A model generated the notes under the pieces. The model saw nothing but the letters and a program-made list of their open reading frames with translations. It had not been told where the DNA came from and did not search any database. From IMG/VR virus record IMGVR_UViG_3300037587_000358, positions 1 through 64,000 of that record: 64,000 nucleotides of DNA, one strand, 5' to 3'. Below are positions 17,924 through 29,400 of the stretch, in pieces. Origin of the DNA: a virus. Positions within the stretch are counted from its first letter, which is position 1; every line of letters starts with the position of its first letter. The translations under genes and the position numbers were made by a program.

Positions 17924-19783
17924 GTGGCAGTTAATCCCGGAATAAATGAAGTAAAATCAGAAGTTCAAACTCAAATAAGTGACGCAAAGGAGAGGGCGAA
18001 TACTGCCATCCAGGACACCAGTACGTTTATAGGTGCCCTTCGTGATGCCGCCATGATTAGTCCGCCTCATACAGGTCTAACCTTTCCAGGTGGCATGGGC
18101 ATTAGTATTCCAGGAATATCCGCAAATCCGCCAGGCAGGCCAACGAGCACTTTGAATTCAATTAAATCTCGCATTGGATTAATACCGCCTGCGGACTTTA
18201 GCACGACCCCAATAGCCACCAATTTTCCAACAGTTTCCGAAAAAGATATTCCGGCTCCTGCGGTTTCCCTTCCTGATGCGCCGACGTTTACTACAGAGCT
18301 TTCCGCTGAAAAGCCTTTCGTTGCAGATGTAACAAATATTACTGCGCCATCAGAAAGCGTGCCGGACAAACTAACCAGTATCGGGGGCTACAGTGTTCCG
18401 GCTCCACCTGCTATAACCATTGCAGGCTTCGGAGATGCAATACCTACGTACAATCTATCCGTGCCGGATATTCAATTTTCTTATGTAGAACCTGAGTACG
18501 CTTCGGCCTTGAAAAACGCATTGACATCCAAGTTATTAAGCGATGTCCAGAATGGCGGTACCGGGCTATCAGAGGAAGTAGAAAATGCTATATGGGAGAG
18601 GACAAGAGAAAGAGACAATAAAGACTATGAAGATGCCTCTACGAAGCTTGACAGTAAGTGGGGTGGTCAAGGGTTCAGCTTGCCTAACGGCGTGCTTACG
18701 GAGCTACAGCAAGACCTTATAGTAGATGATCGCAACCAAAGGATTGAAAGGTCGAGGGATATTCTTATCAAGCAGGCCGAACTAGCACAAGTCAATACTC
18801 ATTTTACTCTGACTAGTTCAATGAATTTGGAGCAATTGGAATTAAACCATGCCAATGAAATATATAACAGATCACTGGAATCGTCAAAGTCTGTTATGGA
18901 ATTCGGAATAGCCTTTCATAATTTAAAGATATCAGATTATAATATCCGGTTAGAGAGGTACAAGGCACAAGCCTTAGAGCAGTCTTCTAGACTCGAAGCA
19001 GAGAAGTTGAGGCTCGATGCATATAGAACAGAATTGCTTGAAATTGAGGCGAAGTCTAGTCTTGACAAAGATTTGTTGAGTGAGTATAATCTTGATCTCG
19101 AACGATACGATAAGCAGTTAAAATTATTTACTGCCGAACAAGGAATGGTAGCAGCAGCCCTTGGTATAGAAGGACTTAAGGTAGATTTATACAAGGCGCA
19201 CATTAACGACCACAAGGCAAGGACTGACGCTCAGGGCAAAGAAGCCCAACTTTACCTGGCGCAGGTACAAGGCGAGCTTGGAAAAGTGCAGGTGTATACC
19301 GCTGAGCTGGAAGCAGAGAGAACCAGGATTGCAACATTGAAGGTTCAAGCTGATATAGAAATTGCAAGGATACGAGAAAATGTGGAACTGCAAAACTTAT
19401 CCTTGAGAGAGTTTCTTGGCAATGTAGAGAAGTACAGGGCGGAAGTCAGTATTGCTACGGCAGAGATGGGAATAGAAGCAACGATGTACGGGCATGACAT
19501 TGATAAGTTTAGAGCGGAAGTTGGCAAGGATGCAGCACAGCTTAACTTAGGAGTTGAAACGCTTATCAAGAACCGTGCCCTTGATATCCAGAATACAAAT
19601 GTTAGGCTGGAAAATGCGAAAGCAAACCTACAGTCAGTTATATCAACAGCCGCTATAAGAGTAGAAGCGGCCAAGGGCATTGGACAAACCTATGCCGCAG
19701 TCGCAAGTGCAGTCGCAAGTGGATTTAACGCCATTGCCTCTATTGAATCCGGCGGACTGTCATCCGAAAACGAAGAATTTTAA
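17924..19783 (+). CDS. Large helical tail protein
   Basis: Starts at GTG behind a strong AAAAGGAGG site. The 619 residues split into a proline-rich N-terminal third (repeated PAPAVSLPDAPTF-like segments) and a mostly alpha-helical coiled-coil remainder (residues 190-600), ending in an alanine-rich hydrophobic stretch (TYAAVASAVASGFNAIAS). This is the layout of long tail or ejection-associated proteins encoded just before the internal giant protein. No enzyme motif. It may be an internal core or needle-type protein. Confidence 0.6.
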   Translation: MAVNPGINEVKSEVQTQISDAKERANTAIQDTSTFIGALRDAAMISPPHTGLTFPGGMGISIPGISANPPGRPTSTLNSIKSRIGLIPPADFSTTPIATNFPTVSEKDIPAPAVSLPDAPTFTTELSAEKPFVADVTNITAPSESVPDKLTSIGGYSVPAPPAITIAGFGDAIPTYNLSVPDIQFSYVEPEYASALKNALTSKLLSDVQNGGTGLSEEVENAIWERTRERDNKDYEDASTKLDSKWGGQGFSLPNGVLTELQQDLIVDDRNQRIERSRDILIKQAELAQVNTHFTLTSSMNLEQLELNHANEIYNRSLESSKSVMEFGIAFHNLKISDYNIRLERYKAQALEQSSRLEAEKLRLDAYRTELLEIEAKSSLDKDLLSEYNLDLERYDKQLKLFTAEQGMVAAALGIEGLKVDLYKAHINDHKARTDAQGKEAQLYLAQVQGELGKVQVYTAELEAERTRIATLKVQADIEIARIRENVELQNLSLREFLGNVEKYRAEVSIATAEMGIEATMYGHDIDKFRAEVGKDAAQLNLGVETLIKNRALDIQNTNVRLENAKANLQSVISTAAIRVEAAKGIGQTYAAVASAVASGFNAIASIESGGLSSENEEF

Positions 19784-19796
19784 AAGGAGGAAGGTT

Positions 19797-20477
19797 ATGG
19801 CGAATCGGTTACGAGACAATGATGTTGAAGATTCTTTTGTGTCTGAGTTAGTAGGCCTTCCAACAAGGAAGAAATCAGCACCGAAGAAAAGAATTAATAT
19901 CGACCCGACAGGCTTTGGTGAAGTCGCAGATGTGGGCTTCTTCTCTACGGAAAAAGAAAAGAAGGCAGCGGCAGAAGGAATCAAAGAACCTGGGGCTTCT
20001 CTTGCCAGGGAATTTTCTGGCCTGAGGCCAAAGCCAAAGAAGATAACCGGATTAAGCACGACAACCGAGGAAGTCAAGCCAGAGAGAGGCGGGTTTGTAT
20101 CGTTTGCGGAAGGGGCAAAGAAGCAATTACCACAAGCGGTGGCTAGTTTTGGACTGCCTACTGACAGGCTTCCCACTATTGAAGAATTGGGTGGTGCGTT
20201 GGGAGGCATTGCAAAGTATGTAAGCCAGCTAACAAAACGACAAAGGGCAAGGGGACTTACTCCGGGAACCAGGGTGACTAAAACCGTGGACAGGGGAGAG
20301 GTAGGTCTTCAAAAGGCAAATTTGGCCTCACTAACAAAGAGGCTTGAAATAGCGACGCTTTCAGGAGACAAAGAAAAAGCGGCGCAAATAGAAGCCAGAT
20401 TAGACGCAATCGTACAAGGAAGGGATGCTGGAGCATTTGACGAAGAGGCAGACTTAGAAGCTATTGCAGGCTTATAA
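19797..20477 (+). CDS. Hypothetical virion-associated protein
   Basis: I choose the ATG at 19797 because AAAAGGAGG precedes it at 19782-19790. The reading frame is open further back but overlaps the upstream gene. The product of 226 residues is basic and mostly disordered at the N-terminus with a helical C-terminus (LASLTKRLEIATLSGDKEKA). It lies between the helical tail protein and the giant injected protein, so it may be an ejection partner. Family unknown. Confidence 0.6.
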   Translation: MANRLRDNDVEDSFVSELVGLPTRKKSAPKKRINIDPTGFGEVADVGFFSTEKEKKAAAEGIKEPGASLAREFSGLRPKPKKITGLSTTTEEVKPERGGFVSFAEGAKKQLPQAVASFGLPTDRLPTIEELGGALGGIAKYVSQLTKRQRARGLTPGTRVTKTVDRGEVGLQKANLASLTKRLEIATLSGDKEKAAQIEARLDAIVQGRDAGAFDEEADLEAIAGL

Positions 20478-20497
20478 CTTAAGGAGACTACTTAACG

Positions 20498-23400
20498 ATG
20501 GGACGATTGCTCGATGAATTCAATAAGGAATTATCAACAAGACAGAACGAGCCAGGGTTTAACAAAGAAGCATTTAAAACAGAGTTCCTCACGTCGCGAG
20601 GACACACACCAAAACAACAGCCGGGAAGAGGATTGCCTGAGTCACGAGGCGTAGTAGCCGACATTGCATCATCAGTTGCAGGCGGTGTCACCGATGCCGC
20701 AGAGATGTGGGCAAGGGCTATCAGGGCGTTTGACCCAAAAGGCGGCAATGACGTAGTAAGGGATTTTGCCACCAAGGGAATAGATGCAATCCAAGGCTTT
20801 GTAGACAGACATCCATTCCTTAAGCCATCCAAAGAAGCTGAGTCTGGTTTCAGACGCGCGCTTACAGAAGGCACAAGATCATTCGTACAGTCAGCCAGTG
20901 CAGTCATTCCTGGATTAGTTGCCAGTGCCGCAGTTCCTATAGCAGCTCCATTCGTTGGTGCGGCAGGCGGAGCCGTGGTATTTGGGGCAGCAGAGAAAGA
21001 CAGGTTCCAGGAAGAGGTAGAAGACTTCATATCAAGTAATAATCTTACCGAGTCCCAGGCCGCAGACCTTCGAGAGAAGGGAGATTCGCAGGCAATTAAA
21101 TCAGCTCTTGTTGAAGGCGGCTTTGAACTTGCAGCCAATACCTTGCAGGTAATTACGCTGGGATTATTCAAGCCATTCAAAGGTGCTGCCAAAGGCGCGG
21201 TTAAAACAACATTCAAGAGCTTGTTTGACGCACCATCCGGAAGCGTAGCAGTCAGAGCAGCAAAGGCATACGGAAAGACAGCCGTTACGGAAGTGGCAAC
21301 GGAAACCGCACAGGAGGCATTGGAGACTAAATTCAGGAGAGACATAGGTATTACCGACATGTCTTCATTGGATGCCGCCGTAAGCGTCATAGCTCCTACA
21401 CTGGTCACGTCATTACTATTCCTTGGCTCAGCAAAGGGCGTTAATTCTTTAGATCGGAGAAGGATAAGGAAGGGACTGGAAGAAGCCGTTGATATTAGCG
21501 GTAAGCCAGCAAGTGCTAAGAAAAGGAAAAAGGCTGTTGATGCAGCCGTTGCAGTTTTTGGCAAGAAGAACAAGGAGCAGGCCGAGAAGATCAGAGAAAG
21601 CGCTTATGCCTTCATTGACTCCGGTGCAAGCATTGATCTTGAGACAGACTTCGGAGTCCTTACTTTTGCAGGACAAATGGCGAAGGACTTAAATAGCGGT
21701 GCCCTTAATGTCCACGACATGGAGAAGTTTGCACAGGGAATTCAAAGCGAAAACTCAGCAGTAAGCGCAGAGCTTTTAAAGATAGCCACTAGCTATAAAA
21801 TACAAAACAATATACCAGACCTTGGAGAGGTAGAGCAGTCCGGCGGAGAGCAAGACCTAGCCGACACAATGCTGAACCCAGCCAAGGATGTAGACCTTGA
21901 GGCCGTTGCCGCTGAGGAAGATGACATAGCGGATTCGGAGACCGTAGATGATCCAGCCGTAGCAGAGAAGGCCGTTGACGATGCGCTGGAAGGTAAGCAG
22001 CCCGGCCTTAATGAAGACATTCCGGTTTTATCAAATGCTGAGCTGGAAGCAGAATTGGTATCTCTCAGAGAAAACTTTCCATCACAAGAGCCTCTTTTGG
22101 GAGAAATACAGCAAGAGCGCATTGATACAATAAATGACGAGCTGGGAGAGCGTGAAGGCGAAGCGGCTGTAAAGGAAGAACGCGAAAGAGTCATGGCGGA
22201 GATATCAGAGCCAAAGGTACCAGAGGCGCTTGAACCAAGGGTTACCGAGTTTGTATCACCGGAGGCCGTAAAGGAACGCCAGAAAGCACAGAGAGAAGGC
22301 TTGATTGAGCCTGGCGTAAAGCTAAAGCCAGCAGAGAAGAAGAAGTTCCTGGAAGACCTTAAGGCGCTGCAAGAAGACGTAGCCAAAACACCAGAAGGCG
22401 AAACTATTGAAGTTGAACAAGTGGCACCTCAGGGTGTTGTCGACAAGATCAGACAGGAGATCGGGGAAGATGCTACTCCGGAACAATTCGAGGCATTAAT
22501 AGCTGGCCTTGAAGCGACGATTGCCGAGGAAGCAGCGAAGGAGATAGAGGGAATACCTACAGCAGAGGCCGTCGAGGCTGGCGAAGTGCCTGTTGTGACT
22601 ACAGGAGAGGCGGCCACTACTGCAAAGGCTAAGGTAGATGTTGCTGCCGAACAAACCGATCCGGCCCCAACAGAGGCCCAGATCGAGGCTGGCAATGCAA
22701 AGAAAGGCCACGCAAACGTACAAGGATTGGACATCTCTATTGAAACCGCAGAAGGCCAGGAAAGATCAGGTACGGATTTATCAGGTAAGCCATGGACTGT
22801 GACCATGAAGAGTCACTATGGCTATATCAAAGGTACTGAAGGCCGTGATAAAGAGCACTTAGATGCATTCATTGGCAAGAATCCAGGTAGTGAAAACGTA
22901 TTCGTAGTAAACCAAATCAATCCAGAATCCGGCGCATTCGACGAGCATAAGGTAATGCTTGGTTTCGACACAGAGGAAGCAGCGAGAGCCGGATATTTTG
23001 AGAACTATGCTAAGGGCTGGAAGGGATTAAAAAGTATTGTACCTATGTCTATGATTGAATTCAAAGCATGGATTAAAGGCGATACAACCAAAGAGCTTAA
23101 GGCAGTCGTCAAACCAGAGAGAGTGGAACCGGAAGTGGAAAAGGAATTCCCTCCGGTTCCCACCGAACCAACCGCAGTACAGAAGGAAGCCGACATTACT
23201 TCCGATGAAGAGCTTGATGTTTTACTGGCAGATATCCAGCCAGAGACTAAAAAGAAACGACCGGTTTCTGTTACTGAAAAGAAAGAAGGCAAGAAGCCAA
23301 AGGCCACAGTCTCGGAACTTAAAGAGAAGACCGCAGGAGACATCCTTTCAGAGGCTTCTAAGGCTGGAGTGAAGGGAATCGACAGCGCAATCAAAGGAGT

Positions 23401-26400
23401 ATTTGAGCTGTTCGGTGGCACTTCGATAAAGACATTTCCTCCTACTCTTGACAAAGAGACTTATGCAAAGGCTAAGCCTCATTTTGAGGCAGCCTTCACA
23501 GAGTTCGGCAATGCAGGCAAAAGCCTGAAAGAATTCCTACAGTTCATGGTGAATAACTTCGGCAATGGTATTAAGCCATACCTTAAATTATTCGTACAGG
23601 AACAGAGAGAGGTAGTAGAAGAAGAGCCAGAAGCCAAGGAAGTAGAAGAGGCTAAGCCTGTTGATGTTGGCGAGAAAAAAGAAAAGCCAGTTAAGAAGGA
23701 GAAGCCGAAAAAACAGAAGCCAGTAGAGGTGAAGAGAATAAGGCTCAAGGATGTTGGAGAGGAAGTTCCGGGCAAGAGATCACAGAAGGATAACTTCGAG
23801 AATATTCAGGAGCAGCATAAAGAACTTGAGACGGGCAATACAAATAAAGACCTTAATAAAATATTGAACCGTGCGGTAAGGTCTAAGCTTTGGAAGATCG
23901 AAAAAGAAGACAGGCTAAACGCTACACCTGGAACCACCAGATACTTAAAGGCCGTCAGGGGCGGTGCCATGGGAGTTAATTCCTATGTAGCGAGTAAGCT
24001 GGGCGGAGTCTTCGGAAATGCGAAAGACCGTATTGAAGAGTTTGCAGGCATAGAAGATTTGCCGGGCGACAAAAAAGGATACAATGAGATATCTAAATGG
24101 GTGGCTAAGTATGAAAACGCTCTCCAAATATTAAACTCAGCTACGGAATCAGCCAACACAGTACAAGAGGCACATGATAACATCGTCACGCTGGTAGCAA
24201 AAACAGTATCCGAGAATACCAAGAACACCCTATTTAACCTGAGCGAGGAAGGCGAAGCCATCATGGATATCTTTCCATGGGGAGAAGCAATGGCAGTGTT
24301 CAGGCCTCAGTCGTTCATAGAGGAAGAGCTAAAGGATAAGCCAGACCCGAAGGACTTGAGAAGGCAAAAGATAGCCTTATCGGAAATAGAAAGGTCTAAT
24401 CTCCCTAACCATAGGCAGGACAATCCAAATCCAACAGCACAGGACTTCATTGATCAGTTCGGTTTCAGGGGCGCAGAGTTCGGGGAGTATGTGGATTCAG
24501 TCTCAGGCCGCAGGCATGTCAATCATGCCTGGGATGCGTTTCATGACCTAACAAATCTGCTGGGCGTGCCGTTAAAAGCATCGGCCATGAAGGTAAGTCG
24601 CTCAGGTTTCCTGCATGGAACTGGCGAGAGTAAGGTAGGCGGCCAGGTAACACAGGGACAGACATTGGCTATGGCTTTTGGCAGCAGAGGCAGAGGAAGG
24701 CATTCTGCGCATTACGAGCCATTAAATCATCTTATCAATATGACCAAGAATAACGGAGACGGCTCGCTGTCTCATGAATGGGCACATAGCCTTGATAGCA
24801 CCTTGTCCTTATCCCCTAAAGGCCGGGATGCAATTAACGATGTCATCAGGGCTTTGAACACACGGTATGATATTGAGCGAGCCAGAGCAGAGGTTGAAGA
24901 AATTCTTACAGGCAACTCCAGGTGGACAAAACAACGTATTGGCCGGACTCCTATTGAGGTTGCGAAAGAGTTCTTGGAATTGAAATGGAAGGCTTACGTC
25001 GCCACGAGTACCAACTTTTCAAAGAAATCTGACCTCCTTGGAGATTATTGGGCTAGAAACGAAGAGAAGTTTGCAAGAGCTTTTGAGGCATTTGTTTATG
25101 ACTCCCTCGAAGGCTCAAGTCCTTACCTCGTGTCTGATTGGGTGAATGGAGACACTACCAAGGAAGAAAACGGATACAGGAGCAACCCGTATCCAGCCGG
25201 AGAAGAGAGGGAACAGTTCAACAGAATCTTTAAGCATTTCATGGATGGTATTGAATGGACAGAAGACGGCATTCCCTCCATGAAGGAAGGCTATGAACTT
25301 GTATCCGAGAAAGAAGAAAAGCTGGCACAGGAAGCCCTTGGTACTATTAAAGGCAAGCTGGAAGAGATGTTTGCTGCCATGCATCAAGGCAAGGCGTCTA
25401 AGGATGGATTGTGGTGGTATGAGTACACAGCGACTAAACGAGGGGCATTGATGCAACCAGACGATATCAACGCTCATGATGATAGCCTTGGAGAAAACGG
25501 GGCAGTGGCATATACAGAAGCGTTGCTGCCTGATATGATTTTATATTACAAGCTAAAAGCAGTTACCCACGACAAGGACGAAAATAAAGTTTATTTAAAG
25601 GAGGCCGGAGATGGCGGACAAATTGAATCGAGAGACCAGCTTGACACGGCTGGGCTTGATGGCGAAAGCTCATTGGAAGAAGTGGAGGCCGAAGATGGTG
25701 AAAGAGCTGATACGGGGACAGGTATTACACGCCGCCCTGTTGAACGCGCAGGAGAAGAGTCTGACGGCCTTGGTGAACGAGGCACGAGCGGGCCTGCCAG
25801 TGCATTTGGCGATGGAGAAAGTTCTTCCGATGTGGATACGGCTGCCGCCGGAATCGGAGGTAACGACATTAAGCCAGGACAGGATGCCGTTCTTGGAGGC
25901 GGAAACTACAGAATCACAGAATCCGATAGAGTCGGTCAGGGTACCCTCAACGAAAAGTTTTCCAATAATATCTCAGCAATAAGAACCTTGCAGCAGATTG
26001 AAAGAGAAGAGCGTCACGCAACCAGAGAAGAACAGGCAGTTCTTGTTAAGTATGTGGGATGGGGAGGCATGTCACAGGCCTTCAATGAGTTCGGAGATAA
26101 AGGCTGGACAGATAAGTTTGAGATACTTAAGCAAACGCTTAACGACGAAGAGTTTGCAGCGGCAAGGACATCTACGCTGAGCGCATTCTACACTTCGCCG
26201 GAAGTAGTTACAAAGATGTACGACGCTTTGCAGAAGTTTGGATTCAAAGGAGGCCGGGTATTAGAGCCTGCGGTAGGCACCGGAAACTTCTTTGGGCTAT
26301 TGCCAGAATCGATAGCAAGTGCCACGCAGCTTGCAGGCGTTGAAATGGACAATATATCTTCCAGGATAGCAAGGCAGTTATACCAAAGAGCCAATGTGTT

Positions 26401-29400
26401 TAATTCTCCTTATGAGAAGTCAACACTTCCAAGGAACTTCTACGATGTTGCAATATCAAATGTTCCATTTGAAGACGTTATTCCATTTGACAGAACATTC
26501 AACAAGAAAAGATTTAAGCTACATGACTATTACTTCAACAAAACGCTGGCCCTTGTCAGGCCGGGCGGTATCGTCGCATTCATTACCAGTGCTGGAACCA
26601 TGGACAAGGTTAGCGAAGAAGCCAGGAAAGAATTGTCTAAAAATGCTGACCTTATCGGGGCTATCAGGCTCCCGGATACAGCCTTTAAAGATGCTGGCAC
26701 CAGAGTAACGGCAGACATTATCTTCCTCAGAAGGAAGGGCGGTACTGGAAAAGAGATTAAGGCCCAGAAATGGACAGAGGTGACGAGCTGGACGCAAGAA
26801 AAGCCAGATGGCGGCTCATTTAATATAAATGAATACTTTGCCAAGAATCCAGAGATGATGCTGGGGCAAATGAGCAATACTGGAAGATGGGAAGACTCTC
26901 AAAACCTTATGTCAGATGGCAGGAATATAGAAGAAGCCTTGGCAGAGGCCGTTGGCAAGCTTCCTTCCGATATATATACAGAGCTTGAAAATGTAATAGA
27001 GATCGATATCGCCGACCTCATACCTGATGAAGGAGTATTCTCTGACGGCGACTTCTTTGAGGAAGGCGGGAAGGTATTCATATTTGTTGCAGGCGAAGAA
27101 GCCATACTTTACGAAGAAAAGACTCCGCACCAAAAGAGAAAAGGACAGGTCATACGAGGGTTTATTAAAATAAGAGCGGCGCGCCGGGCAATGCTTAAGG
27201 CCCAGGCAAAGGAAGCATCTGAAAAAATACAGAAGCCGTTAACTGCGAAGCTTAATAAGGAATACGATGCCTTTGTAAAGAAGTTCGGATTCCTTAATCT
27301 ACCAGAGAACTTACGAGCGTTTATAGATGACCCGGAAGCACCGAGGATACTTGCGCTTGAGAACTGGAGCGACGAAACCGGAGAGGCGACGAAGAGTGAT
27401 ATATTCTCCAAGAAATTCATAGAAAACCTGAGGCCTGTTACCAGTGTGAAAAAGCCGCAAGACGGCATACCTCATTCATTAAATGCGTTGGGAAGGATAG
27501 ATATACCTTTCATCGCCAAACTTGCAGGGATCTCAGAAGACGAGGTCATTGCAGAGCTACAAGGTGAGATATGGAATGACCCGGAGAAGGGCTGGGTAGT
27601 ATCGGATGAATATTTATCCGGTAATATCAAAGAAAAGATCGCATTGGCCGAGCAGGCTGCAAAATCCGATGGCACGTTTGCGAAGAATGTGGACGCGCTG
27701 ACTCCGTTAATACCAGAAGACTTGCCCCCGTCAGCCATCAGGGCCAACCTTGGTGCGCCCTGGATAGAGCCAGGAGACGTTCAGCACTTCATAAGAGACT
27801 TGGTGCCACAGGGACATAGCATTCACGTAGACTATGTTGCCGAGCTTGGATTATGGAAGCTCGCTTCAAGGGGTGGCGGTAGCGAGACCGGAGCAAAGAG
27901 GCTTTTTAAGAATGCTAAAGAATCCGTGGCAGCTACTGCGACATGGGGCACGAGCAGAAAGAATTTCTTTGAGTTACTTGAGAGATACATTCTTAATGGG
28001 AGCGCCCAAGGTCTGACCGTATTTGATAAAATCCCTGGAACTGACCAGAAAATACTTAACACAAAAGAGACCGAAGCGGCACAGGCGAAGTTAGAAGCTA
28101 TCAAGGAAAAGTTTTCCAAGTGGCTATGGGAAGACGATGACAGGCTTAGTAAATATGTCCGTAAATATAATGACGTATACAACGGTACAGTCGAAAGAAA
28201 ATTTGATGGAAGTCATCTTACATTCCCTGGACAAGTACCGAATGATATTATTGAACTAACAAGCCATCAGAAGAATGCGGTATGGAGAGCTATAAGCACT
28301 GGATTCAATACTTACTTTGCCCATGAAGTCGGTACGGGTAAGACGTTTGCCATGGCAGCTACTATCATGGAAGCAAAGAGGCTGGGCCTGAAAAAGAAAC
28401 CTCTTATGCTGGGCATCAAGGCAAATGTAGACGCACTGGCCGAAGACTTTGCAAAGCTGTACCCAACTGCAAGAATACTTAGGATGGATGTATCTGCCAA
28501 TGCATTGAAGAGGAAGATACAACTTAACAGAATCGCCAATAATGAATGGGATGCAGTTATAATAAGCCATGATTCCTTTAAGAACATACAGCTCAGCGCA
28601 GAAGGACAGACCGAGGCAGTTGAGGAAGAGCTTGGCAACTTAAGGCTTTCGTTAGCACTGGCACAGGAGTCAGGAGCGGCGGCGTTTACAGTCAAGGCAA
28701 TTGAGCTAAGGATGAAGAGTCTTAAGTCCGACCTGGACAAGCGTATCGGCGCACTGGAAGTGTCTAAGATCGACCTGGATTTTGAAGAGCTGGGAGTCGA
28801 TTTAGTCGTAGTTGACGAAGCCCATATATTCAAAAACATTCCTTATGCTACAAAGCTTGACGGTATTGTTGGGGTGAGTGGAGATGGCTCCGGCAAGGCC
28901 TTCGATTTACATATGAAGACACGTTGGATAAACGAGAAGTTTGGAGGCGGTATTATACTTGCTTCCGGTACTCCTATTACTAACAGCGTGTCGGAGATAT
29001 ACAATATCGGAAGATATTTAAATCCTCAGACATTGAGAGACAAAGGCATCCATACATTCGACGCATGGGCGTCAGCGTTTGGAAACATCACACAGACAGC
29101 GGAGTTCGCGCCAGAGGGCGGCGGATACAGAATGGTCAGGAAATTCAAAGAGTTCTTTAATATTCCTGAGCTAAGATCAATTGTCCGAGAAGTTGTGGAC
29201 GTCATCGCTGCCAAGGACTTAGGTCTTAAAGTACCGGAAATACTTTCCGGAAAACCTGTTCCTGTTGTTATTCCTCAAAACGAAATGGTAGAGGCTCTTA
29301 GCCAGGAAATGCTGATAAGGGCAAAGGATATCAGGAGCGGCGGTATAAATAAACAGCCAAGGCATCCAGATAAAACAGATATCATGTTCTCTATTATAAG

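Noticed and set aside
20488-22806. Long minus-strand frames under the giant gene
   Set aside because: They are shadows caused by codon bias of the plus-strand gene: serine/alanine-rich, without ribosome sites or recognisable motifs.
25590-25870. Assembly or frameshift error in the giant ORF linker
   Set aside because: The frame stays open on both sides with intact domains, and the linker composition is normal for a linker. A nested gene explains the second frame better, though long reads should confirm.
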